A DNA stretch of 64,000 nucleotides from Glycine soja (lineage: Eukaryota > Streptophyta > Magnoliopsida > Fabales > Fabaceae): assembly GCF_004193775.1 (NCBI RefSeq), contig NC_041008.1, forward strand, positions 8,076,731 through 8,140,730, written 5' to 3'. Below the pieces are notes generated by a model, which was not told where the DNA came from, did not search any database, and saw nothing but the letters and a program-made list of their open reading frames with translations. Of this stretch, positions 39,970-51,034 are shown piece after piece. The position numbers and the translations under genes are program-made. Position 1 is the stretch's first letter; every line of letters starts with the position of its first letter.

Positions 39970-40380
39970 TCCATTAAGAGAAAAGAAAAAAAAAAAAGAA
40001 AAAGAGGAAGAAGAAAGAACAGTGAGAGATGGTGTGTGCGAAGTGTGAACGTGGGTGTCTGAGTTTTTCTCTGTGCGTGACAGAGAGAGAGAGAGAGAGG
40101 GTGTGGGTAAAGAGGGTGAGGTTAAATTTTTTTTCTTTGGATGAGGGAGCACCGCGTATATAAAGGGAACGCATGCACAGTAACGGAGGGGGTACACGTG
40201 GCGAGCATCGGGAGGGGTTTCGATATTTGCTCTGGGATCGCGGTGGGACCTACGGGCGCTTCGCTTTGGTACACGTCACCTTTCGGATGGAGATATTTTC
40301 TGAGAGGGTCCACGCGCCATGGTGGCGCGTGGGGTTCTTAGAGGCGGTTGGGTTGGTCCCCGCCCTCGGCTCAGAACAAT
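39970..40380 (-). promoter_or_regulatory. HsfC1 5' UTR and promoter with TATA box, ABRE and CGCG palindrome
   Basis: Upstream of the minus-strand start codon is a CT/GA-rich leader, including a (GA)n tract at 40082-40100. A TATA-like tatataaa at 40157-40164 lies about 190 bp before the ATG. ACACGTGGC at 40194-40202 is a strong ABRE/G-box. The palindrome CCACGCGCCA-TGG-TGGCGCGTGG spans 40310-40332; its CGCG cores fit CAMTA-type sites. This arrangement suggests ABA and calcium or cold-responsive control, which is inference from motifs. Confidence 0.6.
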
Positions 40381-42258
40381 TGCGAGTAAACGACAGGGTG
40401 TTTTTGGTCGAAAGTTGCGAGTGAGGCAACTCTTTTGTGCTGGCTTTGTCACACATAATGTTTAATTACTTGTTTTTTTTTTTTTTAATAACGAGTGAGT
40501 TTGTTTAAATTTTTCAAAAAATAATTTTAAAATAAGAGATTTTTATGTAATTTTTTTAAAGAAATAGATAGGATTTATTTCTTAAAATAAATATAAATTT
40601 TTTTAAGTATGAATAATTTAGACAAATATACTAAACAAATAAACTAGCCCAATATAAAGAAAATTTCGAATTATCACAAGTCTTTCCTAAAAAATAATGC
40701 TATATGTTACTACAATTTTTTTATATGCGTGTGTGGATGGATAAATATACAGATATATAGAAGTAACTAAATATTATTGATAACTTTGGGATAAATAAAT
40801 CTTTGTGGCTTTGGTTTTGTACAATGATATTAAAATTCTTTTTAATCGTGCAACGTTATATATAATGAGATGTTAGAAGGATGACGGGATCTGGACGAGT
40901 GAGAAAAACGAGCTTAAAACTATATGTAAGGATGAAGCCATCTCTTGTTTTTTTTTTTCGAAATTATTTTTCTCTAATTAAGGGCAAGGTTGTGGGGAAT
41001 TAGAGTTATTGATAATAGACAAGAAGAGCCAAAGTCTCCAGCAAATCCATCCAAAAAATGGGACAATATCCCGGCACTAAAACGTGAAACCAAAAGTACA
41101 AAAAACCAAACAACTAATTAAGAAAAATATTATTAATTCACTTTTTAACATACTCTTTCAACACATTCATTATTGTTTCTTTTTAAAAAACACATTCTTT
41201 ATTATTAATTAAAAATTGTTTAAATCCCACTCACGAATATGCAGATTTTAATCAATAAAATAATCTATTTGTAGGTGTGTTATTAGCAATCCTTAACAAT
41301 ATTTGTGTTACGATTTTTCTTCCCCACAGTAATAAATACATGTTATGAGATATTTGTGTCAACTAAGTCTGAAGTAGCTGGCTAATTAGCGAAATTAACG
41401 TAATCGACCAATCGTACCTTTATTTCTTTTCATATGAAGTTTGTGAGATGATACGAATTTCCCTTTTTGGAAGTTCATTATGATGATTATATATGGTAAA
41501 AAAAGTTGACAAGTCAGTTGAAGGTTAAAGCAATTGAAAGTTGACAAATTAGAATTGTTAAGTGCATGTATGTCTGGTTGTTTCTAACGGAATTTTTATC
41601 ATTTTGAGGCACCAAACGCAAAAGAAACAACTTTATTACTTTTGCGTTTTATTAATTGGAATTTGTGCACTGTAATTGGAACAAGGAAATTAACAACATG
41701 TTCTAAACTGACCTCAAAATCTTAAATATTTTTAATAAGACTTAAGATCAAATCTTGTAAATGTAAAGAAATAAATTAATAGGCAATGACTGAGGTCACG
41801 GAACTAGAAATTATTTATTATAAGGTCAACTATAAAGATTAAAATTCATTTGATAAATATATAAATGTTAAAACGTATACAATTTTTTTGATAATTATGT
41901 GTTTTCTAACATTATCCAAAAACATGTAATAAAATATATATTACATATATAGGAAGACATATTTTTTATTATCATTCAGAAAATTAAACAAAACAAAGAC
42001 AACTAGCTACGCAAATGGGACATTCCCATAGCATCAGATCAGACACCATTGCAAGATTGAGGAAAGACGGACTATGTTGTAAAACTATTAGATTATCATT
42101 AGATGAAGTACCAGATTTTGATAATAAATCTGCTCAACTGTTGCAATCTCTATAGGCATATTAAACATCTTTTTTTTAAAAAAAAAAAAAAACTCAAAAT
42201 TACAAATGAAAAAAAATCAATTTTATATGTCACCAAGAATCTTTAAGAATTTATAATA
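40381..42258. other. Intergenic AT-rich sequence, nothing recognised
   Basis: No supported gene or bounded repeat. Sequence becomes strongly AT-rich from about 40470. An A/T homopolymer block lies near 42170-42200, just left of the inverted-repeat element. Confidence 0.5.
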
Positions 42259-43650
42259 AAAACATCAGTACATTTTCATTAGATCAAAATGTCAATAAAT
42301 TATCATTAAACCAAAATATCAGTAATTTATCATTGGATCAAAATGTCAGTACATTTTCATTGAATCAAAATGTCAATAATTTTTTCACTGAATCAAAACA
42401 TCAGTAATTTTTTTTAGACCAAAATATCAGGATATTTTCATTAGACTAATTTGTCAGATCCCAAATTTCGTTTCATTTAAGGATAAAATATAATTTAATC
42501 TTGATCTTCCACCCTTTTTTCAATGTTGCAAGCATAACATTATAATAAACACTTAAAAAAATAAGGAAGCAAACATGAGTTAGAATAAACATAATATTGA
42601 TTAATAAGCATAATTTGTCTGTTGTTATGAAATTTCTAATGTAATAGTACTTTACTCAAAATATGAAACTAAAACAAAATTACATAACTATTAAGTTAAT
42701 CCTTACAAAAAATGAGATCCAACTCAATTTTGTTACTATCTAATGTTGTCACAATAGAAATTTTTCAAAATAACATTCTACCAATGTACAAAAATAAACA
42801 TTGTAACAGTGTATCAATCATTACAAATTTATTCAAATTATAATAATTAGTCAAAATTTACTTTAAACAAAATACAAATATATCTTATATTTCACTTCTT
42901 CGAATCATGGCGACGGAGTAGCCCTGGTGTGGGTATGAAGCTCATGTAATTTTATTGGTTTATCCTATGAGATGGTACATTAGGGAATGTAATTTGAATT
43001 GATGTTGAATGCCTAACTGGAGCTTGTTTTCTATAACAATTATAAATAGTGACTAGTTATGCATGACATAATTTAACAATAACTAATCAGTTATATATAA
43101 AAGTTACTTACAACACTAGGAGTCAGAGCACTTTGAGTGGTAGGCTGGAGTTGGAGTACTTTCAAATATGTTAATGTTGTTCAACTTGTGGAGCAAATTG
43201 AGAGCAATTGATCTCATTCTACAAATATGTTAACATAAATAACTTGTAAGCAACAATAAAAATAATCAATCAAATTTTTAAAAATATTACTTGTGTTGTT
43301 TGTGGTTGCATTTGAGTTACAATGTTTGTTAAAACAATTATATTTATTATTTTGTTTGTTCTAATTTATGTTTTCTTTCCTATTTTTAAGTGTTTATTGT
43401 AATGTTATACCTATAATGATAAAAAAAGAAAAGGAGGGAAGGGGGTGAAGATTAAATTATATTTTACCTGTAAATGAAACGAAATTTGGGGTTTGACAAA
43501 TTAGTCCAATAGAAATGTACTAACATTTTGGTCCAAAAAAATTAGTAACATTTTGATCCAATGAAAAATTACTAACATTTTAGTCCAATGGAAATTCAGT
43601 GACATTTTGGTTCAATGAAAACTTACTAATATTTTGATCCAATCTATTCA
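42259..43650. mobile_element. Inverted-repeat element with minisatellite-bearing arms (about 1.4 kb)
   Basis: A left arm (about 42259-42590) and right arm (about 43355-43650) are imperfect reverse complements. Matching landmarks are cccaaatttcgtttcattta near 42462 against taaatgaaacgaaatttggg near 43474, and taaaatataatttaatctt against its complement near 43450. The outer parts of both arms consist of about 5-7 copies of a unit near 27 bp (tcattggatcaaaatgtcag…). The middle (about 42600-43350) is AT-rich with no clear ORF. Long inverted repeats with internal tandem repeats are seen in MULE-like and Foldback-type DNA transposons. No transposase or target duplication was found. Confidence 0.65.
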
Positions 43651-44330
43651 ACAGTCATGTTTGTAATCATTTTAGAGACATTTTCGTCCCTCTGTGCTAC
43701 GTAGACTCTTTGATTAATGTAACGGCGAAAGTTAATCGATGGAAGGATTTGTTGTACTTTTTTCACTTTTTAGGACTAAAATTTAAATTTTTATCTTTTG
43801 AAAAAAAATTTGTCAATATTCTATATATTCAGGAATAAAAATGATTATTTATTCTAAAATATAAATATAAACTAATTTAAGAGTCATGTATTATTAGTAT
43901 AAAAAATTTTATATTGTCAGTGAATAAAAAATATCATTAATATAATATTTAAGATAATTATTATAAAAATTAAAAATTTTATCACTATAATTTATAATTA
44001 GATGATCGGATAAATTGCTTTGAACTACTCTTAGTATTAAAGACTATTTTCTATTAATTTAAAGTAATACTAACTTTTACTGGCTAAAATTTAAAAACAA
44101 ATATTTGTTTTTGTTTATTAACATCAACGGTAATTATTTTCTTTTTGAGGTTTAGTTATACTTAAAAAAATTATTTCTTCTTAAAAATATATTATGTAAA
44201 AATCAAACTTATATCTTTTCTCATAAACTTAATATGTATTATGAACTGAATTAAATGCATTGAATAAAGAAACTTCTATTTCATATCCTTATATCTTGAG
44301 TGGATCATATGAACTATATAGTTGACATAG
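43651..44330. other. AT-rich intergenic sequence
   Basis: No gene supported. The first 100 bases (ttagagacattttcgtccct and onward) resemble the 'remaining intron-like repeat' text seen in legume dispersed repeats, but ends could not be set. Confidence 0.4.
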
Positions 44331-44499
44331 TCTTATTGTGCCGTGAAACGTACAGTTGGGTATGAAGCTGGACACGCGCGGCAAGGGAGAGAGTGTGAGA
44401 TAAGAGTTAAGAGAGCACTATTTTGATTTTTGCAATATTTCTCCCAAACAGAACAGTGGCTTAGATTCGTTGGCTTGGAATTCTGATTCGCTTTAGGCT

Positions 44500-44575
44500 T
44501 TACTTTTGGGCCAGGATTAGTCGTGGGTGGGCCATAAACTTTGTCTCTCTGTCTCGTCCTCATTGGCCCATTTGT
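44500..44575. promoter_or_regulatory. Cluster of three site II (TGGGCC/GGCCCA) motifs
   Basis: TGGGCCA occurs at 44507-44513 and 44528-44534 and TGGCCCA at 44564-44570, in a local GC-richer region from about 44335 to 44585. Site II elements are bound by TCP factors and are typical of promoters of ribosomal, mitochondrial and cell-cycle genes. No intact gene was found on either side, so it may be a promoter relic. Confidence 0.35.
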
Positions 44576-44587
44576 ATTAGCCTCCAT

Positions 44588-46640
44588 TCTATATTATACT
44601 CCTTTGCCACTTTTCAACTGCTGCTTCAGCATCCTGGAGCATATTTTTATACAATCCATTATTCCGATACTATTTTTTTTTCAGAAAAAAATATTATATG
44701 CTATTATAATTGTGATACAATTTCTTTTATTTGCATGATTGAAAATATATGATCTCGAAGTACTATATATAAGTCTAACAATAATTATATTAATTATTAT
44801 TTAATTAAATAGATTGACTTGCTAGATTAAAATTCTTTTTAAAATGGTATTTTTATTAAATAAATTTAAAACATCAACCTATTTAATTAATAAACTAAAA
44901 TGGATATGCCAAACCTTAACTTGGTTTAAGTTAGACCGTAGGTTCTTAATAGACAAGCTAATTTATTTTTATCTTTGTCTCTATACAATTGTATAACGAT
45001 CAAGAAAGCATGACATGATACCGAAGGAAAAAATACTATCAAGCATATCAATTAATATAGAATTATTTTGAGTATACAGTTGCATTAAATATTAAATATT
45101 TAAAGGAAAAATATTACTTCCTATAATGATTTCATCCACTTTACTGATTTCGCCCAACTTAAATATGATTATTTTCTATGAAAATACTTGTGATATTTAT
45201 CAAAAAAATATTATAGATAATAAGTGGTTAGCATAACAACAATGATTTATATAGTTGCTGAACAAAATAAAGAAAGAAAAGGCAATGTATATTTTTTTGA
45301 AAGGCAAATAAAAAAATAAAAAAAATAGGGCAATGTATATAGTTCTCACACAATGTAGTTGATTGATTTCCTTCTCTTCAATTTGTATTTCAATTTATTT
45401 TTCCTTTAGTCCTAACAGCAAAACACTAATCAACGATACATATATGCTAGTGTTTGTGCTCGCGTATCATAGTTAAATGAGATTATCAAACCGGATTCTA
45501 CTTACCCCACATATCTATAATGCTAGAGATCATCCCTCATATTTTATTATTAATTATGTGTATGATTGCCTCCTCTACTTTAGGCAAGGTGAGGTCCATT
45601 ACTTGCCCAAAGAAGAAATGGTGTCTCTAATTTGATTGTTGAGAGTTCATGCTTTTGAATATATTAATCTACCTTGCCGACTTCACATCCCAAATTGTTG
45701 AGACATAAATAATATTAAATGCCGTACAAGCATAAACTCGAAGAAAAGAATACTTGGCAAAATCACCACCAGTCATTCCTGCAAGATAAAATAATATTTC
45801 TAGGTATAAAAAACAAAATATTTTTAGGTCTAATTAGATAGGTATAGCTCATTATTGACTAAGGAGGTAGCAATGTTTAGTTCAACTTTTAATTTCTTCT
45901 CTTCTTCCATCCAATAAGGAATCATGATTTCACATTAATCTTGGGGTGAAGCTATCAAAGACAATAAAAATTCACGCCATTAGATAATTAGGTTAATTTG
46001 AAGTTTGGCGTGAGCCCAAAGATGATTAAAGTTCAACTGTTCAAGGGTTAAGAGATTATCAACTGTTATATGGTTGAAGTTTGTTTATATATTTAGTATT
46101 TGTGGATGGACGGGATAAGTGATTCTAATTGATCATGTCTCATTTCTGTCATATATTCTCACTAATTCCGTTTAGAATCTGATAAAAGTCTGAAATATTT
46201 CTAGGATGTTCTTTGATGGAGGGAATAAACCTTTATTGGTAGTACTAAAAAATTTAACTACGTTATGAAGAATTTTTTGAAAGAATATTTGATTTCTGAA
46301 AGGAGCATATGAAGAGACTTAAGATTAGGTAAGATTTGAAAATATGCGGTGTTGCAAAAAATTAATCAGAATAACATTTCAAAAATATATTATGAGAGGA
46401 ATATTAATTAAGGTTGTCAAATTAATAATTTCTTTGAAGACATATGGGTGTGAGCAAGAAGATTTTTTTTCATGTTGTAAAGAACTAATCGAGTCTATGA
46501 TTTGAAATACAAGACAAAATTCTAAGTTATTTAAAAAGCTTGACGTGAAAAATTGAAATGGTATTTCAAGGTTCCTTTAAAAAGAATCAAGATTAAAAGG
46601 TAACATGAAGAAAAAAAAATGTTTCTCAATCACAACAACA

Positions 46641-46648
<8 letters not shown>
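44588..46648. other. AT-rich intergenic sequence, nothing recognised
   Basis: No frame with coding character and no bounded repeat were seen. Confidence 0.5.

Positions 46649-46696
<48 letters not shown>
46649..46696. repeat. (TA)n microsatellite, about 48 bp
   Basis: Uninterrupted TA dinucleotide tract. Confidence 0.95.
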
Positions 46697-46700
<4 letters not shown>

Positions 46701-47082
46701 CAATTGAGCATTATAAACTTTTTTTCTCTAAGAATCATATTTAAAGTATTTGATTCAAAGTCATATAACTCATTTAATCAACCATAGTTTTCTATTGTCG
46801 TTATCGTTCAGTATCCCGGGTTAGCAACCTTTTAAATATAATTGATCAAACTAATAAACAGCTTAAAAAGAAAAGAAAATTTCATGCATCACAGAAAGTG
46901 GAAGGAGCTCTTCATATATAGGATATTTGTGAAATCTGGGAACAAGAATGATGTTTTTATTATAAAATACCCAGACTCTTTCTTTTGATCCTCCGCACAC
47001 TGTCTCCTAAACATTTGTAGATGCAAAAAAAAAATTGTTATTCTTTCAAAAAATATTTATTACTAGTACTGTTGTTTGAGAA

Positions 47083-47084
<2 letters not shown>

Positions 47085-47127
<43 letters not shown>
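47085..47127. repeat. (TA)n microsatellite, about 43 bp
   Basis: Uninterrupted TA dinucleotide tract, about 400 bp from the previous one. Confidence 0.95.
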
Positions 47128-47130
<3 letters not shown>

Positions 47131-47977
47131 TTAATTTGTATTAAAAAAAAGGAGTTAATTCGTAAATGCTTATAAAAAAAGGATTTTGTATATGAATCCC
47201 TTAATCCAAAGCCGCAATGTGAATAGCTACTATAAACACGTCCATGTATTATGTATACTGTTATTGAACAGCCAAAACATCAAATAAGAAACATCATCGA
47301 TCAATGACTTCAATTTTAAGTGGAGTTTGACATGCATGCATTTAAATCTTTTCGTCTCTTGTTTGCTTGTGATCTATCTTTAATTTCCGGTATTTCTGCT
47401 GCCCTTTGCTTGAGGGTACTTCCCAATTTAGTATTTACTTCCGGGCCTGCTTAAGTATGACTTAAATATGTACACAACGGCTGTCTATTAATGAGTGGAT
47501 AAACAAGATAATACCCTTGTTTGATTTAATTATTCATGATAACTTCATCATCCACTCATGGCGATTAATTAAAAGATACAAATATGAGAAGTCTAACTAA
47601 GTTTTAGATTATATCAATACAGCTTTATTAGTCATTGCCCCTAAACTAATACTTAAGGAATCAATTAATAAAAATGATTTGATTAGAAATTATGGTAAAA
47701 ATGTATTCATAATTCTTTTGGAATTTGGACCCCTCTAAGACTACTTTGGCCTACAGAAATAAATAAAACCATGCATGCTACTTAGTACAAGTTCAATGTT
47801 ATTAGGCTCAATTGTCTTGCAACTCAACGTCTCTCATGGATTGAGAACTTTTTATTGATAAATATTTGTTTTATAATTTAAAATTTATAAAATATATTAC
47901 TTATATTAATTTTGTTTATATAAATAAAATATTTGTTTTATTTGGTTTTGATTTTTTAATGTAACAAGATTTTTTTG

Positions 47978-49804
47978 TTAATCTTAGTGGTTAATTCTAA
48001 CTATATTTGATTTGCTGAAATTTTGTTTCTCTCGTGCACGTGCAGATTGAACGTTGGGAGTAACATTCAAAAGGTGGTGAAGGTGGTATGTAGTTTTTTT
48101 TTTTTGTTTTTAGATATTACACTTGTGTCTATAAATATCACTCTCTTTTAGCCAAAACACACACAGAATTTTTATTTTTTTTTGCATTTTTCTCTAAATT
48201 TTTTTAGAGCAAGAGCATTGGTCACGATCGAAACCAAACCAACGGGTTGTTTGAGTTTGAGTTTGAGTTTGAGAGAGGAGTACAATTAGATTTTCTTATC
48301 GGTGCAGTGGAAGCTATTTTTTTTTAAGGACAATGTTTGCGCGCTTCAACCTAGACTATTAAAAAATTTTCCTTTAAAATTTTTTTACTTTGTACTTATT
48401 GTATGTTATATTACATTGTTAATCCAGGTTCTGTCGTATTCTAAAGTTACTTTGTTACCGTTGTATTGTTATTTAGTTTAATGTTTTGCATATTCTTCTC
48501 ATTTATTCCTTTTATTTTATTTTTTCTAATAGTCTTAAAGAGAAAAATCTACATTCTTCTTGCATATTGTTTCTACCGTAACAATCTATTTTATCAAAAT
48601 GTTTGTCATGAATATGATTAAGTTCATTTCTAGTAAGCCTGGAAAATTTATGGGTGAAAATGCAATCTATTATGCACCATTAAAAATGTTTTTATTATAT
48701 TATTTCATTTCTTTAAATTTTAAATTAGTGAAAGATTGTTGGAAAATATTTTCTTATAATTTAAAATTTAAAATTAAAATATATTTTCTTTATCAATTAT
48801 ATTTTTAAAGATAAAATGACTTTAGAATTAGCTTCCATGAAAAACTAAAAGCATCCCACTACTTACTACTTCTATTCCTATATGTTAGGAAACTATCTTT
48901 TACTCACAATTTTCTTTGTGAACGTTGGTTACAAGTCTTTAACATTAGAAAGAAGTTTGTTATTCATTTTTTATTTTCTATTTCTTAATGTTATTGTTGC
49001 AAGTATTTTATTGTTACACGTTGAGTTATATATGTAGCTCTTTCTAAAAAAAATAAACACTTGAAAATACAACACAAAAAACAATAAAATGAGCATAACA
49101 CAAATAATAGATATTTTACTTATCTCTTTACAAAATTCTACTATTATTTAAAATATATTTTGGGAGTATGACACATGTGTTAGGAGAAGGTCAAGTGAAG
49201 TTAGAGCTATCTTCAATAAATTTTCTTGTTTTAGTGGAGCCTATCATATTTTTGATATCAGGAAAAATTTAATAAGTACTTTTTTGTTAGTCCAACAAGG
49301 ATACAAAGTTATTTTTGAGTCTAATAGAATTGTTATTACTAGATGTGGTGTTTTTATTGGTAAAGGCTACATTTGTGATGGTCTATTTAAGTTAAGTCTT
49401 ATGTCTCTTATGTCTCTTCAGCAAATTTTTTCTGAATTATTTTTTGAGAGTAAGAGTATTGACCATTAGAAGGTTTAGAGATTTTTTCGTTTCACACAAT
49501 CGAAATCAATGGATTGTTATATCTTAAGTGGAGAGTGCAATCAGATTTTTTTACTAGTCTAGTGAGAACGTTTTCTAAGGATAGCGTTTGCGCGCTTTAA
49601 CCCTGACTATTTAAAATTTTCTCCCTCAAATTATTTTTTCTTTATGCTTATTATATGTTATATTACATTGTTAATCTATGTTTTGTTATATTATGAAGTT
49701 ATTTTACTACTATTATTTTGTTATTGTTTTGTTATTTAGTTTAAAGCTTTCCATCTTCTTCTCATTTATTCTTTTTATTTTATTTTATTTTATTTTTTCT
49801 AACA
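47978..49804 (+). mobile_element. Degenerate copia-type LTR retrotransposon remnant
   Basis: Two direct LTR-like repeats flank a pol fragment: about 48205-48535 and 49445-49804. They share, in order, gagcaagagcattgg-like, tttgcgcgctt-aacc, ttatgttatattacattg and cttctcatttattc blocks, at an offset of about 1240-1270 bp. Left of the first repeat is U3-like sequence with a TATA box in gtctataaatatcac (about 48128), so the first LTR probably starts near 47978. The second repeat has no U3-like part. No primer-binding site follows the first LTR. The internal region is only about 0.9 kb, so the element cannot be autonomous. The start at 47978 is tentative. Confidence 0.7.
49170..49469 (+). pseudogene. 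Copia gag-pre-integrase domain fragment
   Basis: One open frame reads FDIRKNLISTFLLVQQ, then GYKVIFESNRIVITRCG and GVFIGKGYICDGLFKL. This matches the gag-pre-integrase segment of Ty1/copia polyproteins (usual pattern: DIRKNLVS, VFES, G.F.GKGY..DGLFKL). It precedes the integrase zinc finger in intact elements, but here the frame runs straight into the second LTR-like repeat and stops at 49467-49469. Protease, integrase core, reverse transcriptase and RNase H are absent. Confidence 0.75.
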
Positions 49805-50979
49805 CTTTTCTCCTATGTAATGAGGCTTGTGTAGGTATGAACTGAAGTATGGGATCATGAACACAATTTGTTAATAGCATAAACTCTATATCAAGGAATT
49901 GATCTCAGTTGAGCTCTCATACCTCATTAAGCCAAAAACATTATTTTGACTCAATAAGAGCACTATATAAGTAAGCCTAACAAGTATAAGATAAAGAATC
50001 TTTTCTAATTTTATGCATTTCATCTACTATTACAGAGACTGAACATTAGGGTCCTTGCAGGTATTCTACTGGAGCTTCACTTACAAAATCATATAAAAAT
50101 TATAAATTTCGCTTTGAATATTCTCTGCCATGTTACTCTTTTCAATATAAAAACAATTTTTTAATCTTTTACTCTAGTCTTTAGGGAAATATGGTTAGCA
50201 AAATGGATATTAATATATTCTTTAATCAAGTTAAAACTTGTAAATTTGATTACTTTTATCACATTCATTTTAGTGATTAAAATAATGTTCTGGCCACAAT
50301 CAAAGTTTAGGTAAACTCACATGAAGTTGGGGCAAGAGTGACAACCCCTTCAATTTGTCTTATCTCTTAAGAAAACGGATTCCAGTCTCTGATTATTTAG
50401 TTGGTTAAGTGATCAGAAAATGATTTGATTGTAATGAAGAAGATTAAGTAACTGATTGGTCGGTTTGAGTTATTAATTAGTAAATTCAGCGGAACGTTTT
50501 CTTAGGGTCTAATGTTTGATAAACAACTCTGGAAGAACAAGATTTCCAACACCTGAATTAGTGTGGCAACCAGTAAGATTACTTGAAAATATAAAAAGCA
50601 AATAAAATATTTCCCCTAATATTTCTTAGTTAATAGTGTTTTTGACTTGTATTACCAGATTCAAGATTTGCATAGTATGGAAAATTCGAGAGCAATGATG
50701 ACTTAAATTGCGTGGTAGGTCTACTTCACCTCGTTAACTATATACATATTAGGGACAATGGATTTCTATTTTTTCCTCAAAATCTTAGTAGCTAACCCAC
50801 GAATGGCTGTTGACAACAATGTAAACAAATTTAAGGAGGTTTTGAGATAGAGAGAGAGTAGATGACGATAGGCACATTAAGGTAAACATCAAAAAGATTT
50901 CGAACAGTTTATAAAATCTTAGTGTCTTATCAGGTTTAATACTATAGTGTCATGACTTAATTAAGTTGTCTTAAGCCGA

Positions 50980-51034
<55 letters not shown>

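Noticed and set aside
40122..40456. Frames over the heat-shock-factor promoter
   Set aside because: They appear on both strands of a GC-rich promoter with TATA and ABRE motifs, and encode nothing recognisable.
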